Positions 55,286 through 63,928 of a stretch of DNA of 64,000 bases are shown here, piece by piece. The stretch is from Melioribacteraceae bacterium. GTDB lineage: Bacteria > Bacteroidota > Ignavibacteria > Ignavibacteriales > Melioribacteraceae. Within the stretch, counting starts at the first letter, position 1; the number at the start of each line of letters is the position of its first letter. Location: assembly GCA_011525875.1 (NCBI GenBank), contig WYBN01000009.1:1-64000 (forward strand), given 5' to 3'. The notes under the pieces are model-generated. The model was not told the DNA's origin and ran no database searches. It saw only the letters and a list, made by a program, of their open reading frames with translations. Position numbers and translations under genes: made by a program.

Positions 55286-56632
55286 TCATTCGAAAAGAAT
55301 TTTTAATGCCGCTCCAAGTGTATCAACAGGATGCAGTTCTATTAAATCTTTCCCGATAATATTTTTATAATTTCCTTTCGGCATTAAAATTTTTCTAAAA
55401 CCGAGCTTAGCTGATTCTTTGATTCTTTTTTCGGTATTTGCCACAGTCCGCAATTCACCGCTTAATCCCACCTCGCCAACTACAACTACATCTTTTCTAA
55501 CGGATTTCTCCCAAAAACTTGAAGCGACAGCCGAGCATACGGCAAGGTCAATTGCGGGTTCGTCCACCTTCAAACCGCCGGAGAGATTTACGAAAACGTT
55601 CTGAGCAGATAATCTTAACTTCATTCTTTTTTCGAGCACAGCCAATAAAATTGATAATCGTCTGTAATCGAAACCAGTAACGACACGCTGAGGATTACCG
55701 TAATTGGAAGGGGTCACAAGCGCCTGAACTTCGAGAAGAACGGGACGGGTGCCTTCAACGGTAGCCGCTACAACAGAGCCTGTTATGTTTTCACCCCGGT
55801 CGTGTAAAAATATTTCGCTGGGATTATTTACCTCTGATAAACCCGAATCATGCATCTCAAAAATTCCGATTTCATTTGTACTGCCGAAACGATTTTTCTG
55901 CGACCTTAATATTCTATAGGAATAATTCTTTTCCCCTTCGAATTGAAGAACCGTATCGACTATATGCTCCAGCACTTTTGGACCGGCTATGTATCCTTCT
56001 TTTGTTACATGCCCGATAAGCATAACCGAAAACCCTTTTAATTTAGCGGTCTGCATCAGCGCTATGGTACACTCTCTTATTTGCGTAACCGTACCTGGCG
56101 CATTATCAAAAACGGATTTTGAAACGGTTTGTACCGAATCAATAATAACCACTTCAGGCGTGGATTTTTCTATGACGCTTAATATAGTATCGAGGTCAGT
56201 TTCCGCAATCACAAAAATTTTATCGGATGATACATTTAGTCTTTTAGCTCTTAAATTGATCTGCTGAAGTGATTCTTCGCCTGTTATGTAGAGAACTTTA
56301 GCATTAATTGAGGAAGCAGCTTGAAGAACTAAAGTAGATTTACCGATCCCCGGATCCCCGCCGATAAGCACTATCGAACCTTTTACAAGTCCCCCTCCAA
56401 GCACTCTATCAAATTCATTGATATTGGTTTTAATCCTGACTTCTTCATAATTCTCAAAATCCTTCAATTGAACTGAATACGAATCCTTTATTACTGACCT
56501 GGAAGATTTTTTCATCTCGACTACTTCTTCAGAAAATGAATTCCATTCATCACAAACAGGGCATTTGCCAAGCCATTTCAGTGATTCATGCCCACAATTG
56601 GTGCAGATATATTTTATTCTCGATTTTGACAT
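55286..56632 (-). CDS. radA: DNA repair protein RadA
   Basis: A 448-residue recombination ATPase. It has a C4 zinc finger (CTNCGHESLKWLGKCPVC, residues 10-27), Walker A in GGDPGIGKSTL, the RadA-specific KNRFGSTNEIG motif, and a C-terminal Lon-like domain (VNLSGGLKVDEPAIDLAV). RadA helps process branched DNA in recombination and transformation. Its start shares one base with the stop of the ABC gene upstream. Confidence 0.96.
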   Translation of the reverse strand: MSKSRIKYICTNCGHESLKWLGKCPVCDEWNSFSEEVVEMKKSSRSVIKDSYSVQLKDFENYEEVRIKTNINEFDRVLGGGLVKGSIVLIGGDPGIGKSTLVLQAASSINAKVLYITGEESLQQINLRAKRLNVSSDKIFVIAETDLDTILSVIEKSTPEVVIIDSVQTVSKSVFDNAPGTVTQIRECTIALMQTAKLKGFSVMLIGHVTKEGYIAGPKVLEHIVDTVLQFEGEKNYSYRILRSQKNRFGSTNEIGIFEMHDSGLSEVNNPSEIFLHDRGENITGSVVAATVEGTRPVLLEVQALVTPSNYGNPQRVVTGFDYRRLSILLAVLEKRMKLRLSAQNVFVNLSGGLKVDEPAIDLAVCSAVASSFWEKSVRKDVVVVGEVGLSGELRTVANTEKRIKESAKLGFRKILMPKGNYKNIIGKDLIELHPVDTLGAALKILFE

Positions 56633-57363
56633 TAAAATCCTGTGCGCTGCAGAAAATTTTTTATCACACTGTCATTACTCGAATTGAATTCGTTGGGAGC
56701 GCCAGTAAAGTATATTTTACCTTTATGCAGCATAGAGACTTTATCAGCCACATTATTAACGCTTAGCAAATCATGCGTAACCACGATGGAAGTGACAGAA
56801 AGTTTTTGAGAAAGTGTTTTGATTAAATCGTCAATCGAATCCGACATAATCGGGTCGAGTCCCGTTGTTGGTTCATCATAAAGAATATATTTGGGATTGG
56901 TGGCAAGTGCTCGAGCAAGTGCTACGCGCTTACGCATACCCCCAGATAATTCTGACGGTTTCTGATTTTCGATGCCGCGCAGACCGACAAGCTCTAATTT
57001 TTCGGTAATTATTTTTTTTATTTCTTCGTTTGAAAGATTGTTGCTGCTTTCGATAAGCGGAAGACTTACATTTTCTTCTACCGTCATCGAATCGAACAGA
57101 GCAGAGCCTTGAAATAAAAATCCAAATTTTCTTCTAACACGGTAAAGCTCTTTGATTGAAAGGCGATTAATGTTTGTACCCTCAATAAAAACATCTCCCG
57201 AGTCGGGGATCAGCAATTTTACAATGTGTTTTAGAAGTACGCTTTTGCCGCAGCCGCTCGGTCCGATTATCGCGTGAGTTTCTCCTGCTTCTATTTCCAG
57301 GCTGACTCCGGCAAGAACTTCTTTGCCTTCAAATCTTTTGTGCAAATTTCTTATTTCAATCAT
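56632..57363 (-). CDS. ABC transporter ATP-binding protein (MlaF/Ttg2A-like)
   Basis: A 243-residue ATPase with GPSGCGKSVLLKHI (Walker A), the signature LSGGMRKRVALARAL and YILYDEPTTGLDPIMSD. The MRKRVALARA variant and the TTGLDP wording are typical of MlaF, which drives phospholipid movement for outer-membrane lipid asymmetry. The usual partners MlaE and MlaD are not next to it, so the ATPase must find its permease elsewhere. Precedes radA with a one-base overlap. Confidence 0.9.
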   Translation of the reverse strand: MIEIRNLHKRFEGKEVLAGVSLEIEAGETHAIIGPSGCGKSVLLKHIVKLLIPDSGDVFIEGTNINRLSIKELYRVRRKFGFLFQGSALFDSMTVEENVSLPLIESSNNLSNEEIKKIITEKLELVGLRGIENQKPSELSGGMRKRVALARALATNPKYILYDEPTTGLDPIMSDSIDDLIKTLSQKLSVTSIVVTHDLLSVNNVADKVSMLHKGKIYFTGAPNEFNSSNDSVIKNFLQRTGF

Positions 57364-57561
57364 GTGCTTAATTTAGCAAATTTCACACAGATTTTTGTAA
57401 TCTAAAATTTAACTGATATCGTTTAATAAAATTTTTCACATACAGGACTATTATGAGGGGTAAAATCTAACATTAAGTAAACTAAATTATACGGAAGATA
57501 ACAATACCGATACGGTAGAATCTAATAATAAATTTTGGATTATTGCTTCAACGGAAACCGT

Positions 57562-58164
57562 CTAAGCTGCGACAATATCCGGAACAGCGTTGACATAACC
57601 TCTGTCTTTTGCATAATTGTGCAGTTTAACATAAAGCATTTTTCTTGCCCGGTGCAGACGCGAACGAACTGTCCCAACAGGCCGGTCAATAAATTCAGCA
57701 ATCTCATCGTAAGTAAATCCCTCAATATCGCTTAAAATTATCACCGTACGGTAATCCTCTTGAAGGCTCATAATTGCAGAAGAAACTTCATCGTCAAATA
57801 GGTTTGAAAATGCATCGTCGGCTGAATGTTCGCCCTTCACGTCTTCGGGCTTAATATTTTCATAGAAATTTTGTATGTCATCGTAATCGACTTTAGAAGG
57901 CTGTTTACTCATTTTACGGTAATTATTTATAAATGTATTTTTTAATATCATATAGAGCCAAGCTTTGATGTTAGTCCCCTTTTCAAATTTTTCGAAAAAG
58001 CGGAATGCTTTCAAAAATGTTTCTTGAACTAAATCGCGTGACTCTTCTTCATCTCTTGTAAGTTTAAATGCGAAATGGAGCAATGCGCTTTTGTGTGGAA
58101 TAACCAAAGACTCGAATTCTTCGTATCTGTTAAATTTTTCTGTATTTATTGACTTAAAATCCAT
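57562..58164 (-). CDS. ECF-type RNA polymerase sigma factor
   Basis: A 200-residue sigma-70 family protein. Region 2 shows LLHFAFKLTRDEEESRDLVQETFLKAF and the region 4 helix-turn-helix reads RTVIILSDIEGFTYDEIAEFIDRPVGTVRSRLHRARK. A GGAG element six bases before ATG 58164 favours that start over ATG 58176. No anti-sigma gene is adjacent on either side. The regulon is unknown. Confidence 0.92.
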   Translation of the reverse strand: MDFKSINTEKFNRYEEFESLVIPHKSALLHFAFKLTRDEEESRDLVQETFLKAFRFFEKFEKGTNIKAWLYMILKNTFINNYRKMSKQPSKVDYDDIQNFYENIKPEDVKGEHSADDAFSNLFDDEVSSAIMSLQEDYRTVIILSDIEGFTYDEIAEFIDRPVGTVRSRLHRARKMLYVKLHNYAKDRGYVNAVPDIVAA

Positions 58165-58399
58165 TTTCTTCTCCATTTTAATTAAATAGGACGATGTGTA
58201 TAATTATCAAACTTTTTTGACATGTTTAAAGTTCCCCAAGCAAACAAGCAATCAATAAATATTTTTTTCATTTGAGGAATATTATAAGCCCCCTGCGTCT
58301 TTATTTTAATTCTCGTTATGCTGATGAAACCATCGCAGAAATTTCACTGTAAACCTTATATTTGTGATAAAAATATCAATTAGATTTAGGGGAGGTAAA

Positions 58400-58747
58400 A
58401 TGAACATTCAAATTTTTGGGACAAAGAAATGCAGCGATACCCGGAAGGCTGAAAGATATTTTAAGGAACGCGGAATAGTTTTTCATTTCAGGGATTTGAA
58501 CGAAAAGGGCGTGAGTAAGGGGGAGCTGGAAAAAATCAGAAGAATTTTACCTTTAGAAGAACTGATTGATAAAAACGGCAAGCAATTCGCAAAACGAAAT
58601 TTGAAATATATGGTTTATGATATCGAAGAAGAACTCTTAAATGATGCGCTGTTATTCAAGACTCCGATTGTACGCAACGGAATGGATGTTACACTGGGAT
58701 ATAATCCGTCTGCATGGAAAAGCTGGATTGACAATCAATCCGGTTAA
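58400..58747 (+). CDS. ArsC/Spx-family thioredoxin-fold protein
   Basis: A 115-residue protein with a strong ribosome binding site (GGGGAGG) seven bases before ATG 58400. The N-terminus has the family site GTKKCSDTRKAERYF (cysteine 11), with only one cysteine in that motif as in arsenate-reductase-like YffB proteins. ELIDKNGKQF and DALLFKTPIVRNG later in the chain are typical of the group. Actual arsenate reduction is not proven. The stop overlaps the convergent HAD gene by four bases. Confidence 0.84.
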   Translation: MNIQIFGTKKCSDTRKAERYFKERGIVFHFRDLNEKGVSKGELEKIRRILPLEELIDKNGKQFAKRNLKYMVYDIEEELLNDALLFKTPIVRNGMDVTLGYNPSAWKSWIDNQSG

Positions 58748-59355
58748 AATTTTATTCCTCTGACCAAGAGTTCTTCTAACAGTTTAGTGTGTGTTGTAAA
58801 ATGAATAGCGTCCCAGCCGGCCTTTAAAGCTCCTTCTGTGTACTCAACTATATCATCGATGAAAATGTGTTTTTCCGGAGGATGCTTAGTGTAATTTTCA
58901 ACTGCGTTATAAATTTCGGCTTCCGGTTTCACCGCTTTGACTTCGTGTGAAAGAATTAGTTTGTCGAAATGTTTTAAGAAATCATAATTTTTCCATCCAT
59001 ATTCCTGATGGATTTCATTTGTGTTGGAAAGAAGAACCAATTTATAATTTTCTTTGAGTCTTGGCAGAAGCGAGATATTGTCGGTGTGTAATGTGAAGAT
59101 ATCGGAATATATATGGCAGAATTCTTCGGGGTTGATTTTTCGTTCTGCCCATTGCAACATAAGCTCAAGAAATTCCTCCTTTGTTAAGCCGGATTTCTCA
59201 AATTCACGGTGGATATTGTAATTTTCTTTGTATCGTTCATAAAATCGATTACCCAATCCCTTGTCGATTCCATTCAATTTATCAATTATGAGGGAATAGT
59301 TGAATGGGATAAGGACATTTCCCAGGTCGAAAACAATTATAGAATAATGACGCAT
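58744..59355 (-). CDS. HAD-family hydrolase
   Basis: A 203-residue HAD-superfamily phosphatase-like protein. Motif I is FDLGNVLIPFN, with aspartate 10 as nucleophile and the second aspartate replaced by glycine, as in the YihX/epoxide-hydrolase-N group. LLSNTNEIHQ is motif II, and VKPEAEIYN with HIFIDDIVEYTEGA are motifs III and IV. The loss of the second aspartate may alter the acid step, but this is common in the subfamily. Substrate unknown. Confidence 0.86.
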   Translation of the reverse strand: MRHYSIIVFDLGNVLIPFNYSLIIDKLNGIDKGLGNRFYERYKENYNIHREFEKSGLTKEEFLELMLQWAERKINPEEFCHIYSDIFTLHTDNISLLPRLKENYKLVLLSNTNEIHQEYGWKNYDFLKHFDKLILSHEVKAVKPEAEIYNAVENYTKHPPEKHIFIDDIVEYTEGALKAGWDAIHFTTHTKLLEELLVRGIKF

Positions 59356-59371
59356 AATATTTTCCTTAGAT

Positions 59372-60079
59372 TTAATTTATTTCGAAAATACTATCTGAAA
59401 TATTATCGTTGATTTTGTGCATTATTGTTTTAAAGATAACTGTATCGTTATTAAATACATATGTAAGATAATTCGGAAATTTAATCCCCTGCGATTCTAT
59501 GTATTCGGCGTAATAATAATCAATCTTATTCTTCGAATGGTTTCCGCCCTCTAACACTTCCTGCTTTATCAAAAAGCCGCTTCTTAAGTCGTAATGATGA
59601 ATAATTTCGATATAATCTGTTTTATACATTCTTAAAATTGCGGATAGATTCCTGGTGGAGTCGTATGCGATAAACTCCGGATTATAAAAGTCTTTTGGGT
59701 ATTCGTTCTGAGGATAAAGAATGGATTGAAATTTAATTTTATCGAGTTCAGCGCTTTCTAACTTTTGATATCGCCCCGAAACAATTTTGAACCCATTTTC
59801 TCCGTTAAAGATAAGCTCGAAAGCTGATTTGTCTATTATTACTTTCTGATAAAATTTATCCGGCTTTTTTTGAATGACTATGATTCTTATATCAATACCT
59901 TTTTTCTTTGCGGTTAACTCATAAATTCTACTTTCCACTTTAGTAATAATATCCGAGCCGCCAATAGTCTCTATATAATTAGAAAGAACCTTTTCAGCAA
60001 TTTCGTCCGGAGGAAGAAAAGTTGTATAAAATGAAATTACAGCCGTGCAGAAGAAAAAAAGGTATAATAAAAAATTCAT
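59372..60079 (-). CDS. Exported protein, LolA/LppX-like outer-membrane lipoprotein sorting fold (possible)
   Basis: A 235-residue protein with a signal peptide (MNFLLYLFFFCTAVISFYTTFL). The mature chain has alternating strands and the phrase VLSNYIETIGGSDIITKV, which in Bacteroidota often introduces a LolA-like domain (SRLY/FELTAKKKG, then KPDKFYQKV). I therefore suspect a periplasmic lipid or lipoprotein carrier-like protein, but there is no diagnostic residue. It follows the LysM gene by five bases, suggesting an operon. Confidence 0.62.
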   Translation of the reverse strand: MNFLLYLFFFCTAVISFYTTFLPPDEIAEKVLSNYIETIGGSDIITKVESRIYELTAKKKGIDIRIIVIQKKPDKFYQKVIIDKSAFELIFNGENGFKIVSGRYQKLESAELDKIKFQSILYPQNEYPKDFYNPEFIAYDSTRNLSAILRMYKTDYIEIIHHYDLRSGFLIKQEVLEGGNHSKNKIDYYYAEYIESQGIKFPNYLTYVFNNDTVIFKTIMHKINDNISDSIFEIN

Positions 60080-60084
60080 CAGCT

Positions 60085-60462
60085 CTATTGTGTGGGAAGC
60101 TTTAGTTTTCTGCCTGGGTAAATAAAATTCCAGTCATCTATTTCAGATTCATTAGCGGCAAAAATTTTATACCAATATTTGCTGTCGCCGTAAATTTTTA
60201 ATGCAATATCACCTAAAGTGTCGCCTTCTTTAACAACATACGAATCTCCAAAATTATCGGCAGAAGAACTCTTTTGTGCCGAACCAGGCTGTTTTTCTTC
60301 GGCTGGCTTTTCAGTTTCAGTGTAAACTCCCTCTTCGTTTGCAACAGGCGTTTGAGTCGATGCCGGATCGGATTTTTTACTGAAAGGGTTAAACAATAAA
60401 AAGACAACGGTAATAACAACAACCACGCCGCCAATAATACCAATTAATAATTTTTTATTCAT
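60085..60462 (-). CDS. Membrane-anchored LysM-domain protein
   Basis: A 125-residue protein with a GAGG ribosome binding site, an N-terminal membrane helix (LLIGIIGGVVVVITVVFLL) and a disordered linker rich in Pro, Ser, Glu and Lys. A single LysM domain closes the chain (YVVKEGDTLGDIALKIYG to YPGRKLKLP). LysM binds peptidoglycan, so the protein probably tethers the inner membrane to the wall. First gene of a pair with the exported protein downstream. dnaA ends 59 bases away on the same strand. Confidence 0.87.
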   Translation of the reverse strand: MNKKLLIGIIGGVVVVITVVFLLFNPFSKKSDPASTQTPVANEEGVYTETEKPAEEKQPGSAQKSSSADNFGDSYVVKEGDTLGDIALKIYGDSKYWYKIFAANESEIDDWNFIYPGRKLKLPTQ

Positions 60463-60521
60463 CTCGCACCTCGCTTATAAAACACAAATAAAGTTAACAA
60501 ATAATTATTATAAACGAAATA

Positions 60522-61913
60522 TTAAGCAGCGCCTAATTCAATCTTGCTTGTTAATGTATCGAGAGTTTCTTTTATGAAACTGTCATTTTCAAAAAGATGT
60601 TCAATTGTATTGAATGCGTGAATCACGGTAGAATGATCTCTTCCGCCAAAATGCAAACCGATTGTTTTTAGAGAAGATTTCGTTAGCTTCTTCGAGAGAT
60701 ACATGGCAATTTGCCTGGCAAGCACAACTTCCTTTCTCCGGTTTTTTTCTCTGACTTTATTTTCATCAACTTTGAGATACTTGCACACTACCTGGGTAAT
60801 GTATTCTATTGAAATTGAAACGCGGCGGTCCGTAGAAATTTCTTTAACTGTCTTTTTCGCAAGATTTAAATCAATCTCTTTGGAGTTGAGCGAGGAGCTT
60901 GCTAAAAGTTTGATTAGGCAGCCTTCCAATTCCCTAATATTCGAAGTGATATTCATCGCGATATATTCTAGAATCTCATTTTGAATTTCAATACCGTAGC
61001 TGTTACCCTTGTTCTTCAAAATGGCAATGCGCGTTTCAAAATCCGGCGGCTGAATATCGGCTGTTAATCCCCATTGAAATCTTGAAATAAGCCGTTCATT
61101 AAGACCTTTTAAATCCTTCGGAGGTTTGTCTGAAGAAAGAATGATTTGCTTTCCAGCTTGATGCAGGGTATTAAAAATATGGAAAAATAAATCCTGAGTT
61201 TTTTCTTTGCCTATGAGAAATTGAATATCATCAATAATAAGAGTGTCCATACTCTTATAAAAATTTGAAAATTCATTCACGGTATTATTTTGAATGGCAT
61301 CGACAAATTCAACCGTGAAATGTTCTGAAGAAAGATAAATAACTTTTTTATCCGGGAAGGACTCTATAATTTTATTGCCGATAGCTTGCATGAGATGTGT
61401 TTTGCCCAAGCCTACACCACCGTATAAAAACAACGGATTAAAAGATGTCTCGCCCGGGTTTTCTGCAATGGCTACTGACGCAGCTCTTGCAAGTTGATTG
61501 CCTTCGCCTTTAATAAAATTATCGAATTTATATCTTGGATTGAGAAAAGTTTCAAATGAATTTTTTGCCTTCGCGGGGGATTCTGGTTCAGGGCGGTCGA
61601 ACAAAGTCGGTTCGTCTTCATTAATTATTTCGGGTTCTTCTACTATTATATATATTAATTTCCCGTCTTCTCCAAGCACCTGCGAAATCGTCCTGTTAAT
61701 AAGTGTATTATAATGTTCATCAATCCATTCTATAAAAAAATTATTCGGCACCTGTATTTTAAGCACAGAATCGTTTGCTTCGACGGGTTTTATAGGAAGA
61801 AACCATGTATTATAGGTTAGCGCAGGTACATTTGATTTTATAATTTCGAGAAATTGTTTCCAGATTTGTTTGGCTTCAAGCTCAACTGCTAAAACGGTAG
61901 AATTTGATTTCAT
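60522..61913 (-). CDS. dnaA: Chromosomal replication initiator DnaA
   Basis: A 463-residue initiator. Domain I occupies the first 90 residues. The AAA+ domain has the ATP loop LYGGVGLGKTHLMQA, TLIIDDIQFLIGKEKTQ and ERLISRFQWGL (arginine finger area). Domain IV carries the box-recognition motif GRDHSTVIHAFNT. It opens replication at the origin, which is likely the intergenic region directly upstream. No dnaN follows it. Confidence 0.98.
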   Translation of the reverse strand: MKSNSTVLAVELEAKQIWKQFLEIIKSNVPALTYNTWFLPIKPVEANDSVLKIQVPNNFFIEWIDEHYNTLINRTISQVLGEDGKLIYIIVEEPEIINEDEPTLFDRPEPESPAKAKNSFETFLNPRYKFDNFIKGEGNQLARAASVAIAENPGETSFNPLFLYGGVGLGKTHLMQAIGNKIIESFPDKKVIYLSSEHFTVEFVDAIQNNTVNEFSNFYKSMDTLIIDDIQFLIGKEKTQDLFFHIFNTLHQAGKQIILSSDKPPKDLKGLNERLISRFQWGLTADIQPPDFETRIAILKNKGNSYGIEIQNEILEYIAMNITSNIRELEGCLIKLLASSSLNSKEIDLNLAKKTVKEISTDRRVSISIEYITQVVCKYLKVDENKVREKNRRKEVVLARQIAMYLSKKLTKSSLKTIGLHFGGRDHSTVIHAFNTIEHLFENDSFIKETLDTLTSKIELGAA

Positions 61914-61920
61914 CTATAAC

Positions 61921-61929
61921 TTATCCACA
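61921..61929 (+). promoter_or_regulatory. DnaA box (perfect TTATCCACA)
   Basis: Exact consensus match, eight bases upstream of the dnaA start codon. It may serve both origin function and DnaA autoregulation. Confidence 0.75.
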
Positions 61930-62123
61930 ATTTGAATATCTGAAAAAGACAGTATTTAATTAAATTTATTGCCAAAGATTATAAGCCATAAAAATCTATA
62001 AACAATTTGTTAACATTAACTCATAATACCAAGTTGTTTGTTTTGAAAGAATTAGAGCCCCGATTTAATTCTTTATGAACATTTTTAACAATTTGATAAC
62101 AAAAATCAAAACTACGGGAAATG

Positions 62124-62139
62124 TGTGAAACGTTTCACA
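62124..62139. promoter_or_regulatory. 16-bp perfect palindrome TGTGAAACGTTTCACA in the origin region
   Basis: A perfect dyad with an AACGTT centre. It resembles LacI-family operators. It also contains the two half-sites of bacterial parS (GTGAAAC and GTTTCAC), in swapped order relative to the parS consensus. It sits nine bases before a pair of DnaA-like boxes. The binding protein is unknown. Confidence 0.6.
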
Positions 62140-62147
62140 AAACAAAG

Positions 62148-62167
62148 ATATCAACAAGTTATCAACG
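62148..62167 (+). promoter_or_regulatory. Tandem DnaA-like boxes, 11-bp spacing
   Basis: ATATCAACA and TTATCAACG are each two mismatches from the consensus TTATCCACA. They stand head to tail with an 11-base period, so they lie on the same DNA face. Confidence 0.45.
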
Positions 62168-62395
62168 GACATCGTGCATCTCTTAACCATGTTGAAAATA
62201 TCATAAATTTTTCTGTTAGGCAAATTAAATCTTTAGCAAAATTCTAAGTTCTTTTATAGAAACGAAATAAAATTTTTTGTTAAAAACTTTGTTAATCTAT
62301 CTTGATAATTGTATTGTAAAATTAGGTAAATTTAGGTTGAATAATTTACGACCCTAAAGAGGAAAAATTATTTTGAAAAAAAACTAATATTAATA

Positions 62396-63379
62396 ATGAA
62401 GAATATCCTTATAATTTTTGTTGGCGGAACATTCTCGATGAAAATCGACGAGACAACCGGCGGCGCAATTCCGTTTTTTCACGGCGAACAGCTTCTTGAG
62501 ATGATACCGGAAGCCAAAAGTCTCGCTAATATTTCTATGTATGAATTCGGTCTATATCCTGGACCGCACATGACGCCCGAATTGATGTTTGATTTATCAA
62601 AACTTGTTAAGAATTTCATCTCTCAAAAGACGATTGACGGAATTATAATAACCCACGGGACAGATACTTTAGAAGAGACGGCTTACTTTCTGGATTTAAC
62701 AATCAAAACAGATAAGCCTATTGTCGTAATCGGTGCGATGAAGACTTCCTCTGAAAGCGATTGGGATGGTCCGCGCAACATGCTTGATGCCATTCAGATA
62801 ATTAACAATTCCAACAGTTTTGGGCTCGGCGTTCTTGTCTGCTTGAATGGAGAGATCAATGCTGCAAGCGAGGTTACTAAAACCCACACTGAAGACCTCG
62901 AAACTTTCCACAGTATGGATTTCGGCGCAGTCGGTTTTGTTGATAGAGGAAAAGTTTTTTTCAACAGAGCTCCCCGCAAACTTGAATATTTTGATACAGA
63001 AAAAATTAATTCCAATGTACACCTTATAAAAGTTTATGCTGGTATGGATGAAAGATATTTCAGGTTCGCAGCCGACAGCGGTATTGACGGCCTTGTCGTT
63101 GAAGCCATGGGCGTGGGAAATGTTCCGCCGAAAGCCCTTAACGGAATTAAATATGTGATAGATAAAGAAATTCCCGTTGTGCTTGTATCAAGATGTCCGG
63201 CAGGCGAGACGTTGGATATTTACAGTTATCCGGGTGCGGGAAAATGGCTCAAGCAAGCTGGAGTGATTTTTTCTGATTACTTAAATGGTCAGAAAGCGCG
63301 CATTAAATTAATAATTCTGCTTGGTATAACAGCCGATTCCGAAAAATTGAGAAGTTTTTTTGAAGAAGAATTCTTCTAA
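62396..63379 (+). CDS. L-asparaginase / glutaminase family amidohydrolase
   Basis: A 327-residue protein. The first catalytic threonine is in GGTFSM (residue 12), the second triad part in HGTDTLEET (89-90). VLVCLNGEINAASEVTK and KTHTEDLETFHS further match the type I cytoplasmic family. There is no signal peptide, favouring a cytoplasmic role. It transcribes away from dnaA across the putative origin, and the HEGGH membrane gene follows after two bases. Confidence 0.91.
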   Translation: MKNILIIFVGGTFSMKIDETTGGAIPFFHGEQLLEMIPEAKSLANISMYEFGLYPGPHMTPELMFDLSKLVKNFISQKTIDGIIITHGTDTLEETAYFLDLTIKTDKPIVVIGAMKTSSESDWDGPRNMLDAIQIINNSNSFGLGVLVCLNGEINAASEVTKTHTEDLETFHSMDFGAVGFVDRGKVFFNRAPRKLEYFDTEKINSNVHLIKVYAGMDERYFRFAADSGIDGLVVEAMGVGNVPPKALNGIKYVIDKEIPVVLVSRCPAGETLDIYSYPGAGKWLKQAGVIFSDYLNGQKARIKLIILLGITADSEKLRSFFEEEFF

Positions 63380-63381
63380 AC

Positions 63382-63915
63382 ATGAATTTTAAAGATGATA
63401 AAATTGCCTGGTTCAAAGAATGGAAATTTTCATTCTTGATTTTACCTTTTGCTATTTTCTTAATAATCAATAAGGGACAATTCATTTTTATTATTGATTA
63501 TATCAATTTGCTTTTTCATGAAGGCGGACATGGAATATTTAAAATATTCGGAGGATTCTTACATGCTCTCGGCGGAACTTTAATGCAAATATTCATTCCC
63601 TCATTGTTCGCTTATTTCTTTTTTTCCAATAATAAAAGGTGGGGCGTTCAAATTTCGATTGTTTACCTGGCGCAGAACCTAATGAACATAGCAGTTTATG
63701 CCGCTGATGCGAGAGCTAAAAAATTACCTTTGCTCGGAGGAAATAAAGTGTATCATGACTGGGCTTATCTGCTGAGGGAAACCGGGCTGCTTGAGTATGA
63801 TAAACTAATAGGCAATTTATTTTATTTTTCTGCCGTATTAATACTTATTATTGCTTTACTCATGCCGCTAATCTTGAAGGATAGAAAAACAGTTAAACTT
63901 GACTTGAAACTATAA
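63382..63915 (+). CDS. HEGGH-motif membrane protein, possible M50-like metallopeptidase
   Basis: A 177-residue protein with about four transmembrane segments. The first cytosol-facing loop holds LLFHEGGHGIF (residues 44-54), an HExxH-type zinc motif inside a membrane segment, as in site-2 proteases of family M50. A later NNKRWGVQISIVYLAQNLMNI and LGGNKVYHDWAYLL give a possible third ligand (Asp or His). It lacks a PDZ domain and is small for M50. Tightly linked to the asparaginase gene. Proteolysis is suspected but not shown. Confidence 0.66.
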   Translation: MNFKDDKIAWFKEWKFSFLILPFAIFLIINKGQFIFIIDYINLLFHEGGHGIFKIFGGFLHALGGTLMQIFIPSLFAYFFFSNNKRWGVQISIVYLAQNLMNIAVYAADARAKKLPLLGGNKVYHDWAYLLRETGLLEYDKLIGNLFYFSAVLILIIALLMPLILKDRKTVKLDLKL

Positions 63916-63928
63916 TTCTGGGAGAGGA

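Larger units (their letters stand above)
61914..62395. other. Probable oriC region upstream of dnaA
   Basis: 482 gene-free bases, very AT-rich. Near dnaA there is a perfect DnaA box, TTATCCACA at 61921-61929. Further out lie a 16-bp palindrome (62124-62139) and a tandem pair of near-boxes 11 bases apart, ATATCAACA at 62148 and TTATCAACG at 62159. The stretch from about 62200 to 62395 is nearly all A and T and could unwind. Box number is low for a large oriC, and box spacing is the main support beyond location. Confidence 0.6.

Noticed and set aside
57464..57565. A 33-codon open stretch downstream of the sigma factor
   Set aside because: No ATG, GTG or TTG start and no ribosome binding site. 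It overlaps the sigma factor stop.
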